Source of the DNA: Gammaproteobacteria bacterium | Lineage (GTDB): Bacteria; Pseudomonadota; Gammaproteobacteria; Acidiferrobacterales; SZUA-150 | Direction of reading: 5' to 3' | Length of the DNA: 6,453 nt | Assembly: GCA_029880755.1 (NCBI GenBank) | Contig: JAOUNW010000111.1 | Location: 1 to 6,453, forward strand | Shown: one piece after another, positions 1 to 5,427 of the stretch | Numbering within the stretch: the stretch's first letter is position 1 | How the letters are laid out: every line of letters begins with the position of its first letter | The notes under the pieces: generated by a model | What the model was told of the DNA's origin: nothing | What the model saw: the letters and a program-made list of their open reading frames with translations, nothing else | Database searches by the model: none | Made by a program: the position numbers and the translations under genes

Positions 1-1287
1 CTGCAGCCAAAATCTATAGGCATAAGACTGGATTATGCCAAGGCATTGGCTATGTCAGGGGATTCTGAAGCAGCAAACCTTGAATACGAACGCCTATTAA
101 ATCTTGATCCAAATAATACTGATATCATGTTAAAGAGGGCGGAATTACTAGAACGCCTTAATGATTTGGAGGCAGCTAGGTTATGGATTAATAGGGCAGA
201 GGAGCTGTTACCTAACCGGAAGCCAGAAATCCTGCTGCGTAAGGCTATGATTTGTATGCGCCAGAATCAAATGGATGAAGCGGAGTCACTGCTCAATCTC
301 GTAAATAGAGACGAATTAAACTTAATTGCTGACATCAATTTAAGTTTTAGGCTTGGTCATATCTATGATAGACAGGCCAGATTCGGCGAAGCTTTAGAGG
401 CATATGGTAGGGCGAATGAACTCATGATTAAACATAGAAATGTTAAATATAGCAGAGAAGCAGTAATACGTTTTGCCAGCCACATGAGAACCATGTTCGT
501 TCGTGATCGGGTGGACCGCTTGCTAAAACAAGCGATAATGCCCGATGGTTCACGTCCAGAGCCAATTTTTATTATTGGTTTTCCGCGATCAGGCACAACC
601 CTAGTAGAACAGATATTGGCCTCGCATCCAACAGTCCGCGCTGGCGATGAACTGGCAGCAATCAAAGAACTGGAGGAAAGCATTATAGAACAGGCTAAAC
701 GTCATCAAGATGTTGATGCTTCCGGGTTTCGTCAGTTCTATTTTGATTTTGTGGATGAGCTTGGCTTTTTGGATAATGATGCCAAATGGTTCACTGATAA
801 GATGCCGCTTAACGCTACTCGCCTCGGATTAATCAAGCTGGCGTTTCCCGAATCACCGATAATCCATGTAATTCGCCATCCATTGGATTCCTGCTTGTCA
901 TGTTTTTTCACTGATTTTGCTTTTTATAACCGGTTTTCTAATAAGTTCTCCACTCTTGCCTTTCATTTCCGGAATATGGTCGAGATGGTGGACTACTATC
1001 GGTCACAAATGGACTTAAAGTACATGTCAGTGAACTATGAAACATTGGTAACCGATCCGGAGCCGACTGTCCGCAAGATGCTGGAATTTGTTGGCCTGCC
1101 CTGGGAGGATCGTTGCCTTGAGTTCCATAAAAACAAGCGTGTGGCGCGTACGGCGAGCTATGCCCAGGTGAATCAGAAGCTCTACACCAGTTCACTGTAT
1201 CGGTATAAGAACTACCGCGAGCATATCCAGCCCTTGGTTGATGAGTTGGGGCCGGTGATTGAAAAACTAGGCTATAGCGTGGATTAA
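1..1287 (+). CDS. TPR-containing sulfotransferase, 5' end cut off by the window
   Basis: The frame is open from base 1, so the TTG at 46 is unlikely to be the true start and the N-terminus lies outside; 428 residues are visible. Residues about 1-140 are helical TPR-like repeats (for example YAKALAMSGDSEAA and LGHIYDRQARFGEALEAY). Residues about 190-420 form a PAPS-dependent sulfotransferase domain of the Sulfotransfer_3 / tyrosylprotein sulfotransferase-like type. It has the 5'-phosphosulfate loop FPRSGTT (P195-T200), a GDEL segment whose E217 is a candidate catalytic base, WFTDKMP, and the 3'-phosphate motif VIRHPLDSCLS (R292, S300). From the family it should move sulfate from PAPS to an acceptor such as a protein tyrosine or a glycan; the acceptor cannot be told here. 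Family members are often 500-700 residues, so 100-300 may be missing. The TPR part is AT-rich with AGA/AGG arginine codons, unlike the catalytic part and argC. It ends 38 bases before argC with no obvious terminator. Confidence 0.88.
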   Translation: MQPKSIGIRLDYAKALAMSGDSEAANLEYERLLNLDPNNTDIMLKRAELLERLNDLEAARLWINRAEELLPNRKPEILLRKAMICMRQNQMDEAESLLNLVNRDELNLIADINLSFRLGHIYDRQARFGEALEAYGRANELMIKHRNVKYSREAVIRFASHMRTMFVRDRVDRLLKQAIMPDGSRPEPIFIIGFPRSGTTLVEQILASHPTVRAGDELAAIKELEESIIEQAKRHQDVDASGFRQFYFDFVDELGFLDNDAKWFTDKMPLNATRLGLIKLAFPESPIIHVIRHPLDSCLSCFFTDFAFYNRFSNKFSTLAFHFRNMVEMVDYYRSQMDLKYMSVNYETLVTDPEPTVRKMLEFVGLPWEDRCLEFHKNKRVARTASYAQVNQKLYTSSLYRYKNYREHIQPLVDELGPVIEKLGYSVD

Positions 1288-1325
1288 TGGTATATCAGCA
1301 CTAGTTTCTATTTGTTGGAATTTCC

Positions 1326-2363
1326 ATGAACACTATTAAAGTCGGCATCATCGGCGGTACCGGGTATACGGGCGTGGAGTTGTTGCGCCTGTTGGCGGCC
1401 CATCCTCGGGTGAATTTAGTTGTTATCACTTCCCGGGGCGAGGCAGGCAGGAAAGTCGCCGACCTGTTTCCCAGTCTTCGCGGCCATGTGGATTTGGCAT
1501 TCAGTGAGCCGGATGCCAAGACCCTGGCCGCCTGCGACCTGGTGTTCAGCGCCACCCCCAACGGTGTTGCCATGACCCATGCCAGGGAGTTAATGGAGGC
1601 CGGGGTGAAGCTGATCGATCTGGCAGCAGATTTTCGCATTAAGGACGTCGCCGTTTGGGAGAAATGGTACGGCATGACCCATGCCTGTCCGGAACTGGTG
1701 GCCGAGGCGGTCTATGGTCTGCCGGAAGTAAACCGGGAGCGGATTAAAAAGGCTGCACTCATTGCCAATCCCGGTTGTTATCCGACAGCAGTGCAGCTGG
1801 GGTTCCTGCCTTTGTTGAAAGAAAAGTTGATAGCGACCGATTGGTTGATTGCCGATGCCAAGTCTGGGGTCAGTGGCGCCGGCCGGGGTGCCAACGTGGG
1901 TACGTTGTACTCGGAAGTGGCCGACAGTTTTAAGGCCTACGCGGTGCCGGGGCACCGGCATTTACCGGAAATATCTCAGGGTTTAGATGGCTTTGCCGGC
2001 AAGACCGTGGGTTTGACCTTTGTGCCTCATTTGACACCCATGATCCGGGGCATTCACGCCACGTTGTACGGTAAGTTGACGGATAGCAACACCGATATTC
2101 AGCTGTTGTTTGAGAAAACCTATGCGAATGAACCGTTTGTGGATGTCATGCCGGCTGGCAGTCATCCGGAAACACGCTCTGTGCGAGCCAGTAATAGCTG
2201 CCGGATCGCTGTTCATCGGCCACAGGGCGGTGACACCGTGGTGGTGTTGTCCGTGATCGACAATTTGGTCAAGGGCGCGGCAGGTCAGGCGGTTCAGAAT
2301 ATGAATATCATGTGCAGTTTTGACGAATCCCTCGGACTTCATACCCCTTCTCTAATGCCTTGA
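1326..2363 (+). CDS. argC: N-acetyl-gamma-glutamyl-phosphate reductase
   Basis: This is the third step of arginine biosynthesis: NADPH-dependent reduction of N-acetyl-glutamyl 5-phosphate to N-acetylglutamate semialdehyde, in the cytoplasm. The 345-residue length is normal for the bacterial form. The N-terminus carries the dinucleotide-binding loop GIIGGTGYTGVELLRLL (residues 7-23). The nucleophile is C151 in NPGCYPTA, which forms the thioester intermediate. H210 in GHRHLPEI, 59 residues later, fits the spacing of the catalytic Cys-His pair known in this family. KSGVSGAGRG and VPHLTPMIRGI are further conserved stretches. The ATG at 1326 gives the standard N-terminus just before the nucleotide-binding strand; a weak ribosome site (TTGGAA, 1315-1320) precedes it. 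GC is much higher than in the upstream TPR region. A small hairpin follows the stop. It may be co-transcribed from the sulfotransferase side; no convincing promoter was seen in the 38-base gap. Confidence 0.97.
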   Translation: MNTIKVGIIGGTGYTGVELLRLLAAHPRVNLVVITSRGEAGRKVADLFPSLRGHVDLAFSEPDAKTLAACDLVFSATPNGVAMTHARELMEAGVKLIDLAADFRIKDVAVWEKWYGMTHACPELVAEAVYGLPEVNRERIKKAALIANPGCYPTAVQLGFLPLLKEKLIATDWLIADAKSGVSGAGRGANVGTLYSEVADSFKAYAVPGHRHLPEISQGLDGFAGKTVGLTFVPHLTPMIRGIHATLYGKLTDSNTDIQLLFEKTYANEPFVDVMPAGSHPETRSVRASNSCRIAVHRPQGGDTVVVLSVIDNLVKGAAGQAVQNMNIMCSFDESLGLHTPSLMP

Positions 2364-2377
2364 TAACCGGTTGTTAT

Positions 2378-2393
2378 GGCAAGATATTTTGCC
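2378..2393. repeat. Small imperfect palindrome after argC
   Basis: GGCAA, a 6-base loop, then TTGCC, starting 14 bases after the argC stop. The downstream bases TGTCTTTTGC are only moderately T-rich, so it could be a weak argC terminator or just a stabilising 3' hairpin. A near-copy with one base fewer sits at 5385-5399 before anmK. Confidence 0.4.
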
Positions 2394-2403
2394 TGTCTTT
2401 TGC

Positions 2404-2431
2404 TTGTATCATCGGGTTGACCCGCTATAAT
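2404..2431 (+). promoter_or_regulatory. Candidate sigma-70 promoter for the membrane coiled-coil and bactofilin genes
   Basis: A perfect -10 box TATAAT lies at 2426-2431, with a poor -35 match TTGTAT at 2404-2409 and a 16-base spacer. Transcription would start near 2438, leaving only about 13 bases before the TTG start at 2451, or about 25 before the ATG at 2463. The spacer contains an inverted repeat (CGGG TTGA CCCG, 2413-2424) touching the -10 box, which could be an operator. No start-site evidence is available from sequence. Confidence 0.45.
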
Positions 2432-2450
2432 TTTTCCTAGGGAGTGAGCT

Positions 2451-3182
2451 TTGGGAACCAGAATGTTTAATCGTAATCAGACCGGCGAGTTGGTGGTAAA
2501 ACCACGTCAGTCACCGCGGACAAAAATTGCCGTTGCCAGTGTTATCGCCCTGGTTGTTGTGCTTGGTGCAGGCGGTATCTATAACTATGGACTGGACACC
2601 GCCGGCTTTCAGCGTTTGATCGCTTCCAAAAAAGAAGGCGCACTCCGCGATCAGATCGCGCAACTGCAAAAAGAAAAAGAAGAGTTGCAGGGTGCCGTGG
2701 CCCGCGCTGAGCGTTCCTTGCAAATGGACCAAACGGCATATCAGGAATTGGATCAGGCGCTAAAGGTTTCGGCTAAGGAAATTGTAAAGTTGCGAGAAGA
2801 ACTCAATTTCTACCGCAACATTATTTCACCGGCTAACAAAAAAAGCGGTTTGCGTATTCAGAGTCTGAATATCGAACCCATGAAAGACAAGTTTCATTAT
2901 CGTTACAAACTGGTGTTGATTCAGGCGCTGAAGCATGACCGCACCATTCGTGGACGGGCCAGTTTTGAAGTCAGCGGATTGCAGGCCGGCAAGGATACGA
3001 TTCTGAAATTCCCGTCAGCATCGGAAAAAAGCCTGGAGGTTAATTTCAGGTATTTTCAGGACGTAGAAGGACAGATTGATTTACCGAAAAACTTTGAGCC
3101 CAAGCAGATCAAAGTCCTTGTCACCACACAGGGTGGCCAGGCCCAAACCGTGGAGCAGGTCTATACCTGGCCACAAGCCTAA
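2451..3182 (+). CDS. Single-pass membrane protein with periplasmic coiled coil, DUF6776-like
   Basis: The 243-residue product has a short basic cytoplasmic N-terminus (KPRQSPRTK), one transmembrane helix at about residues 25-43 (IAVASVIALVVVLGAGGIY), a charged coiled coil at about 57-118 (QIAQLQKEKEELQ, then ELDQALKVSAKEIVKLREEL), and a C-terminal region at about 130-243 that looks beta-rich. The basic-inside rule puts the coiled coil and C-domain in the periplasm. It resembles the DUF6776 proteins (the PA0663 position in Pseudomonas) found between argC and a bactofilin gene; no biochemical function is established that I know of. Start choice is open: TTG 2451 has GGAG at 2441-2444, six bases upstream, while ATG 2463 has GGGA at 2453-2456; using ATG removes four residues. 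The 44-base gap to the bactofilin gene suggests one operon. Inference: it may anchor or position the bactofilin at the inner membrane. Confidence 0.8.
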   Translation: MGTRMFNRNQTGELVVKPRQSPRTKIAVASVIALVVVLGAGGIYNYGLDTAGFQRLIASKKEGALRDQIAQLQKEKEELQGAVARAERSLQMDQTAYQELDQALKVSAKEIVKLREELNFYRNIISPANKKSGLRIQSLNIEPMKDKFHYRYKLVLIQALKHDRTIRGRASFEVSGLQAGKDTILKFPSASEKSLEVNFRYFQDVEGQIDLPKNFEPKQIKVLVTTQGGQAQTVEQVYTWPQA

Positions 3183-3185
3183 ACC

Positions 3186-3203
3186 GGTGGATCGTTGACC
3201 ACC
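3186..3203 (+). repeat. Hairpin between the coiled-coil gene and the bactofilin gene
   Basis: GGTGG and TC pair with GA and CCACC around a GTT loop, with a single bulged A: a seven-pair stem starting 4 bases after the upstream stop. Only TTCTT follows, so full termination is doubtful. It could set the expression ratio of the two genes or protect a processed transcript end. Confidence 0.35.
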
Positions 3204-3226
3204 TTCTTAAAGTAAGTGGAGACAGT

Positions 3227-3649
3227 ATGATGAGCAAACGACAAACGGAGAAACCCTGTAACACCATCGATACCTTGATTGGTGTAAACACGGAAATCAA
3301 AGGCGATATCAATTTTACCGGAGGCTTGCGTATTGATGGCAAGGTCAACGGCAATATTTTTGCCGCCCCTGGTGACGGTGGCAGCACTTTGGTGTTAAGC
3401 GAGCATGCGGTGGTTACGGGTAATGTGAAGGTGCCCCATCTGGTTATTAATGGCACCATCCGCGGTAACGTCGAGGCACCCGAAAGCATTGAACTCCAGC
3501 CTCAGGCTGAGATTGTGGGAGACGTGCATTACCGCATGATCGAGATGGCTTTAGGGGCCAGCGTCAACGGTAATTTAGTCCGGGAAGGCCTTGAAACCAG
3601 CAAAGTGACCCCATTTAAAGCAGCAGCCGGGGACGCCGATAAAGGTTGA
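3227..3649 (+). CDS. Bactofilin family cytoskeletal protein
   Basis: The 140-residue product belongs to the bactofilin (polymer-forming cytoskeletal, DUF583) family, whose members self-assemble without nucleotide into filaments that place cell-wall enzymes or shape the cell. After a short polar N-terminal tail, residues about 17-122 form the right-handed beta-helix, visible as short repeating strands with glycine turns: TLIGVNTEIKGDI, GLRIDGKVNGNI, VVTGNVKVPHLVINGTIRGNV, AEIVGDVHY and GASVNGNLV. The C-terminal tail of about 18 residues is unstructured-looking. There is no transmembrane segment. The start is ATGATG; GGAG at 3218-3221 is five bases from the first ATG and eight from the second, so either works. 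It lies directly after the membrane coiled-coil gene, a likely partner, and 74 bases before the preferred erpA start. No peptidoglycan hydrolase gene is adjacent within the window. Confidence 0.93.
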   Translation: MMSKRQTEKPCNTIDTLIGVNTEIKGDINFTGGLRIDGKVNGNIFAAPGDGGSTLVLSEHAVVTGNVKVPHLVINGTIRGNVEAPESIELQPQAEIVGDVHYRMIEMALGASVNGNLVREGLETSKVTPFKAAAGDADKG

Positions 3650-3653
3650 GTGT

Positions 3654-3682
3654 TTCAATCAAGTATTATTTCATGGTAGACT
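3654..3682 (+). promoter_or_regulatory. Weak candidate promoter for erpA
   Basis: An extended -10 (TGGTAGACT, 3674-3682) lies 17 bases after a poor -35 (TTCAAT, 3654-3659) in the gap before erpA. Both boxes are imperfect; read-through from the bactofilin gene is equally possible. No IscR-type site could be made out. Confidence 0.28.
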
Positions 3683-3723
3683 GCCGGTTCGTTGTATTAG
3701 CTTAGTTACGGAGCGTGAAAGAA

Positions 3724-4077
3724 ATGAGTGCTGTAATGCCTGATATGCCAGATCCGCTGGTATTTACCGAAAGTGCTGCCGCCAAGGTCAAGCAGCTGAT
3801 TGCCGAGGAAGATAACCCCAACCTTATGCTGCGGGTTTATATCCAGGGCGGAGGCTGCTCCGGGTTTCAGTATGGTTTTACCTTTGACGAGAAGGCCGCC
3901 GATGATGATACGCGGGTGGTAAAGAATGATGTCACGCTGCTTATTGATCCCTTAAGCCTGCAATACCTGACCGGCGCCGAGATTGATTACCAGGAAGGTC
4001 TGCAAGGTTCCCAGTTTGTGATCAAGAACCCCAATGCCAAAACAACTTGCGGTTGCGGTTCGTCTTTTAGCGCGTAA
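3724..4077 (+). CDS. erpA: A-type iron-sulfur cluster carrier ErpA
   Basis: ErpA receives iron-sulfur clusters from the scaffold and inserts them into apoproteins, including the isoprenoid enzymes IspG and IspH, in the cytoplasm. The 117-residue product has the HesB/IscA fold and all three cluster-ligand cysteines: C45 in GGGCSGFQYGF and C109 and C111 in CGCGSSF, with the usual spacing. LQGSQFVIKNPNA just before the last pair is also characteristic. The N-terminal MPDPLVFTESAAAKVKQLI is ErpA-like rather than IscA-like, and the gene's place between a bactofilin gene and anmK supports ErpA. A GTG at 3715 would add three residues, but the ribosome site GGAG (3710-3713) lies only one base from it, against ten from the ATG at 3724, so ATG 3724 is preferred. 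The gene ends 26 bases before a strong terminator. Confidence 0.96.
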   Translation: MSAVMPDMPDPLVFTESAAAKVKQLIAEEDNPNLMLRVYIQGGGCSGFQYGFTFDEKAADDDTRVVKNDVTLLIDPLSLQYLTGAEIDYQEGLQGSQFVIKNPNAKTTCGCGSSFSA

Positions 4078-4096
4078 CTTGTCTGTTGGTAGTTTT

Positions 4097-4125
4097 AAAA
4101 AAAGGAGCCCTCTGGCTCCTTTTTT
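4097..4125. terminator. Bidirectional rho-independent terminator
   Basis: A perfect six-pair GC-rich stem, GGAGCC (4104-4109) and GGCTCC (4114-4119), closes a four-base loop. Seven A lie before it and six T after it, so it has a U-tract on either strand. It ends erpA transcription rightward and can stop anmK transcripts coming leftward. Confidence 0.93.
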
Positions 4126-4186
4126 GTTTCTTGTTATTAATAAGGGTGTCCGGGTGGGGGTCGCTATGTTTTTCGGCGAACAGTGA

Positions 4187-4227
4187 AAGGTAGAAGGTAG
4201 GGCGGATTAAGCGTTAGTGAATCCGCC
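4187..4227. repeat. REP-like palindrome with short tandem repeat
   Basis: Two tandem AAGGTAG copies (4187-4200) lead into a perfect eight-base inverted repeat, GGCGGATT (4201-4208) and AATCCGCC (4220-4227), with an 11-base loop. The motif GTAGGGCGGATT with a matching AATCCGCC arm resembles dispersed extragenic palindromes seen in many proteobacterial genomes. It starts 11 bases beyond the anmK stop and could form an RNA hairpin at the 3' end of that transcript. Only one copy is in the window, so its repetitive nature is inferred. Confidence 0.55.
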
Positions 4228-4238
4228 GAATGCGTCGG

Positions 4239-5351
4239 TTATCGGTGATAAACCCCGCCAAGGATAACCGGATGGTTTGCCCCGGTAACGGCGGGCAAGT
4301 TTCCCGGCATGCCGGACAAGGTTTGGTGTGCTAACCAGGCAAACGCCATGGCTTCCACCCAGTCCGGATGAATACCCAGTGCCTCTGTAGAGGCTACGAT
4401 AGACTTCGGCAGGTGATGCTGTAGACGTTTCATCAATAGTGGATTGTGAGAGCCGCCGCCGCAGACATAGACTTCTTTGGTAGCCGGTGCCGTGTTTGCG
4501 ATGGCGTCAGCAATGCTTTTAGCCGTGAGTTCACACAGGCTCGCCTGTATGTTCTCCGGTGTGATACCGGAAAGATCTTTAAGATATTGTTCAAGCCAGG
4601 GCAAGTGGAAATCATCCCGTCCCGTACTTTTTGGCGGCATCAGTTTAAAGTAGGAATCCGATAACAAGGCCGTAACAAGCACCTGGTCGATCTCTCCTTG
4701 TGCAGCCCATAGTCCGTCTTGATCAAAATTCTTTTGCCGGTGTTTATTGATCCAGGCATCCATTAACACATTGCCTGGGCCGGTATCAAATCCTATCACC
4801 GGTTGATTCGTGTCTTTGGGCAATATCGTGGTATTGGCAATGCCGCCGATATTAACAATTACGCGATCCAACTCCGTGGAACGAAACATCGCCGAGTGAA
4901 ACGCCGGTGCCAGCGGCGCACCCTGGCCACCGGCGGCCATATCGCGTCGGCGGAAATCACCGATAGTCGTGATGCCGCTGAGTTCGGCAATGATGTTGGG
5001 GTCACCAATTTGTAGTGTGTTCGGTGCCTCGCCATCCGGTCTATGGCGCACTGTTTGGCCGTGGCTGCCAATGGCCTTTATCTCTGATTTATTGTGACCG
5101 GATAACGCGAGCACCTCCGTTGCTGCCTTTGCGAACTGTCTGCCCAGTTCGACGTCCAGTGTCATCATGCGCTGGATCTCGTTTTCCGTGGGGGCATTTA
5201 ATGCCAGAATTTCCTGACGCAGCCTGTCTGGCAGGGGCAGTTTATAACTTGCGAGTAAGTTAACTTGTCCAGTTGCAACAGACACCAGTGCTGCATCGAT
5301 GGCATCGGTACTGGTACCGGACATCAAGCCAATATATAAATTATGAGCCAT
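4239..5351 (-). CDS. anmK: Anhydro-N-acetylmuramic acid kinase
   Basis: AnmK phosphorylates and opens 1,6-anhydro-MurNAc, released from peptidoglycan turnover, to give MurNAc-6-phosphate in the cytoplasm; this feeds cell-wall recycling. The 370-residue length matches the family (about 369). It has the sugar-kinase fold: the N-terminal phosphate loop GLMSGTSTDAID (residues 8-19), SHGQTVRHRP (96-105), IGDFRRRDMAAGGQGAPLAP, the catalytic segment GFDTGPGNVLMD with D189 as the likely base, and the second ATP-binding loop VCGGGSHNPLL (296-306). No key residue looks lost. The ATG start is clear; its ribosome site is weak (AGTGA on the - strand, six bases away), just downstream of a small hairpin. 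It converges on erpA across the shared terminator. The upstream gene on the same strand ends 76 bases away, so the two may be co-transcribed. Confidence 0.96.
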   Translation of the reverse strand: MAHNLYIGLMSGTSTDAIDAALVSVATGQVNLLASYKLPLPDRLRQEILALNAPTENEIQRMMTLDVELGRQFAKAATEVLALSGHNKSEIKAIGSHGQTVRHRPDGEAPNTLQIGDPNIIAELSGITTIGDFRRRDMAAGGQGAPLAPAFHSAMFRSTELDRVIVNIGGIANTTILPKDTNQPVIGFDTGPGNVLMDAWINKHRQKNFDQDGLWAAQGEIDQVLVTALLSDSYFKLMPPKSTGRDDFHLPWLEQYLKDLSGITPENIQASLCELTAKSIADAIANTAPATKEVYVCGGGSHNPLLMKRLQHHLPKSIVASTEALGIHPDWVEAMAFAWLAHQTLSGMPGNLPAVTGANHPVILGGVYHR

Positions 5352-5362
5352 ATTTTTTCACT

Positions 5363-5378
5363 TTACCGGAAGCGGTAA
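5363..5378. repeat. Small stem-loop just upstream of the anmK start
   Basis: TTACCG (5363-5368), a four-base loop, then CGGTAA (5373-5378). On the - strand it ends directly before the weak AGTGA ribosome site and 11 bases before the anmK ATG, so it could affect translation initiation. Confidence 0.35.
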
Positions 5379-5383
5379 GGGTT

Positions 5384-5400
5384 GGGCAAATATTTTGCCC
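5384..5400. repeat. Palindrome GGGCAAA/TTTGCCC between anmK and the barrel gene
   Basis: A perfect seven-base inverted repeat with a three-base loop, 27 bases past the stop of the upstream - strand gene. No U-tract follows on either strand, so a classical terminator is unlikely; an operator or mRNA-end hairpin is possible. It closely resembles the palindrome after argC (2378-2393). Confidence 0.4.
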
Positions 5401-5427
5401 GGTTATCGTTGTTATGTTGAAATGCCA

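Noticed and set aside
46..48. TTG as the start of the sulfotransferase gene
   Set aside because: The frame is open to base 1 with TPR-like sequence continuing upstream, so the gene is cut by the window edge.
1288..1325. Promoter for argC in the 38-base gap
   Set aside because: TTGAAA at 1259-1264 and TATATC at 1291-1296 are 26 bases apart, too far for a sigma-70 promoter.
1590..1961. Long open frame on the - strand inside argC
   Set aside because: It lies fully within a clear enzyme gene, and its translation shows no recognisable domain; it is a codon-bias shadow. The same applies to the - strand frames within 363-683, 938-1195 and 1983-2342.
3715..3717. GTG start for erpA
   Set aside because: The ribosome site would be one base away; the ATG at 3724 has workable spacing and gives the usual ErpA N-terminus.
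3650..3723. IscR-type regulatory site upstream of erpA
   Set aside because: ErpA is IscR-controlled in E. coli, but no matching half-sites with the right CC and GG spacing were seen here.
4446..5263. Several + strand open frames over anmK
   Set aside because: They lie opposite the conserved kinase gene, overlap its catalytic motifs, and have no domain-like sequence or ribosome sites.
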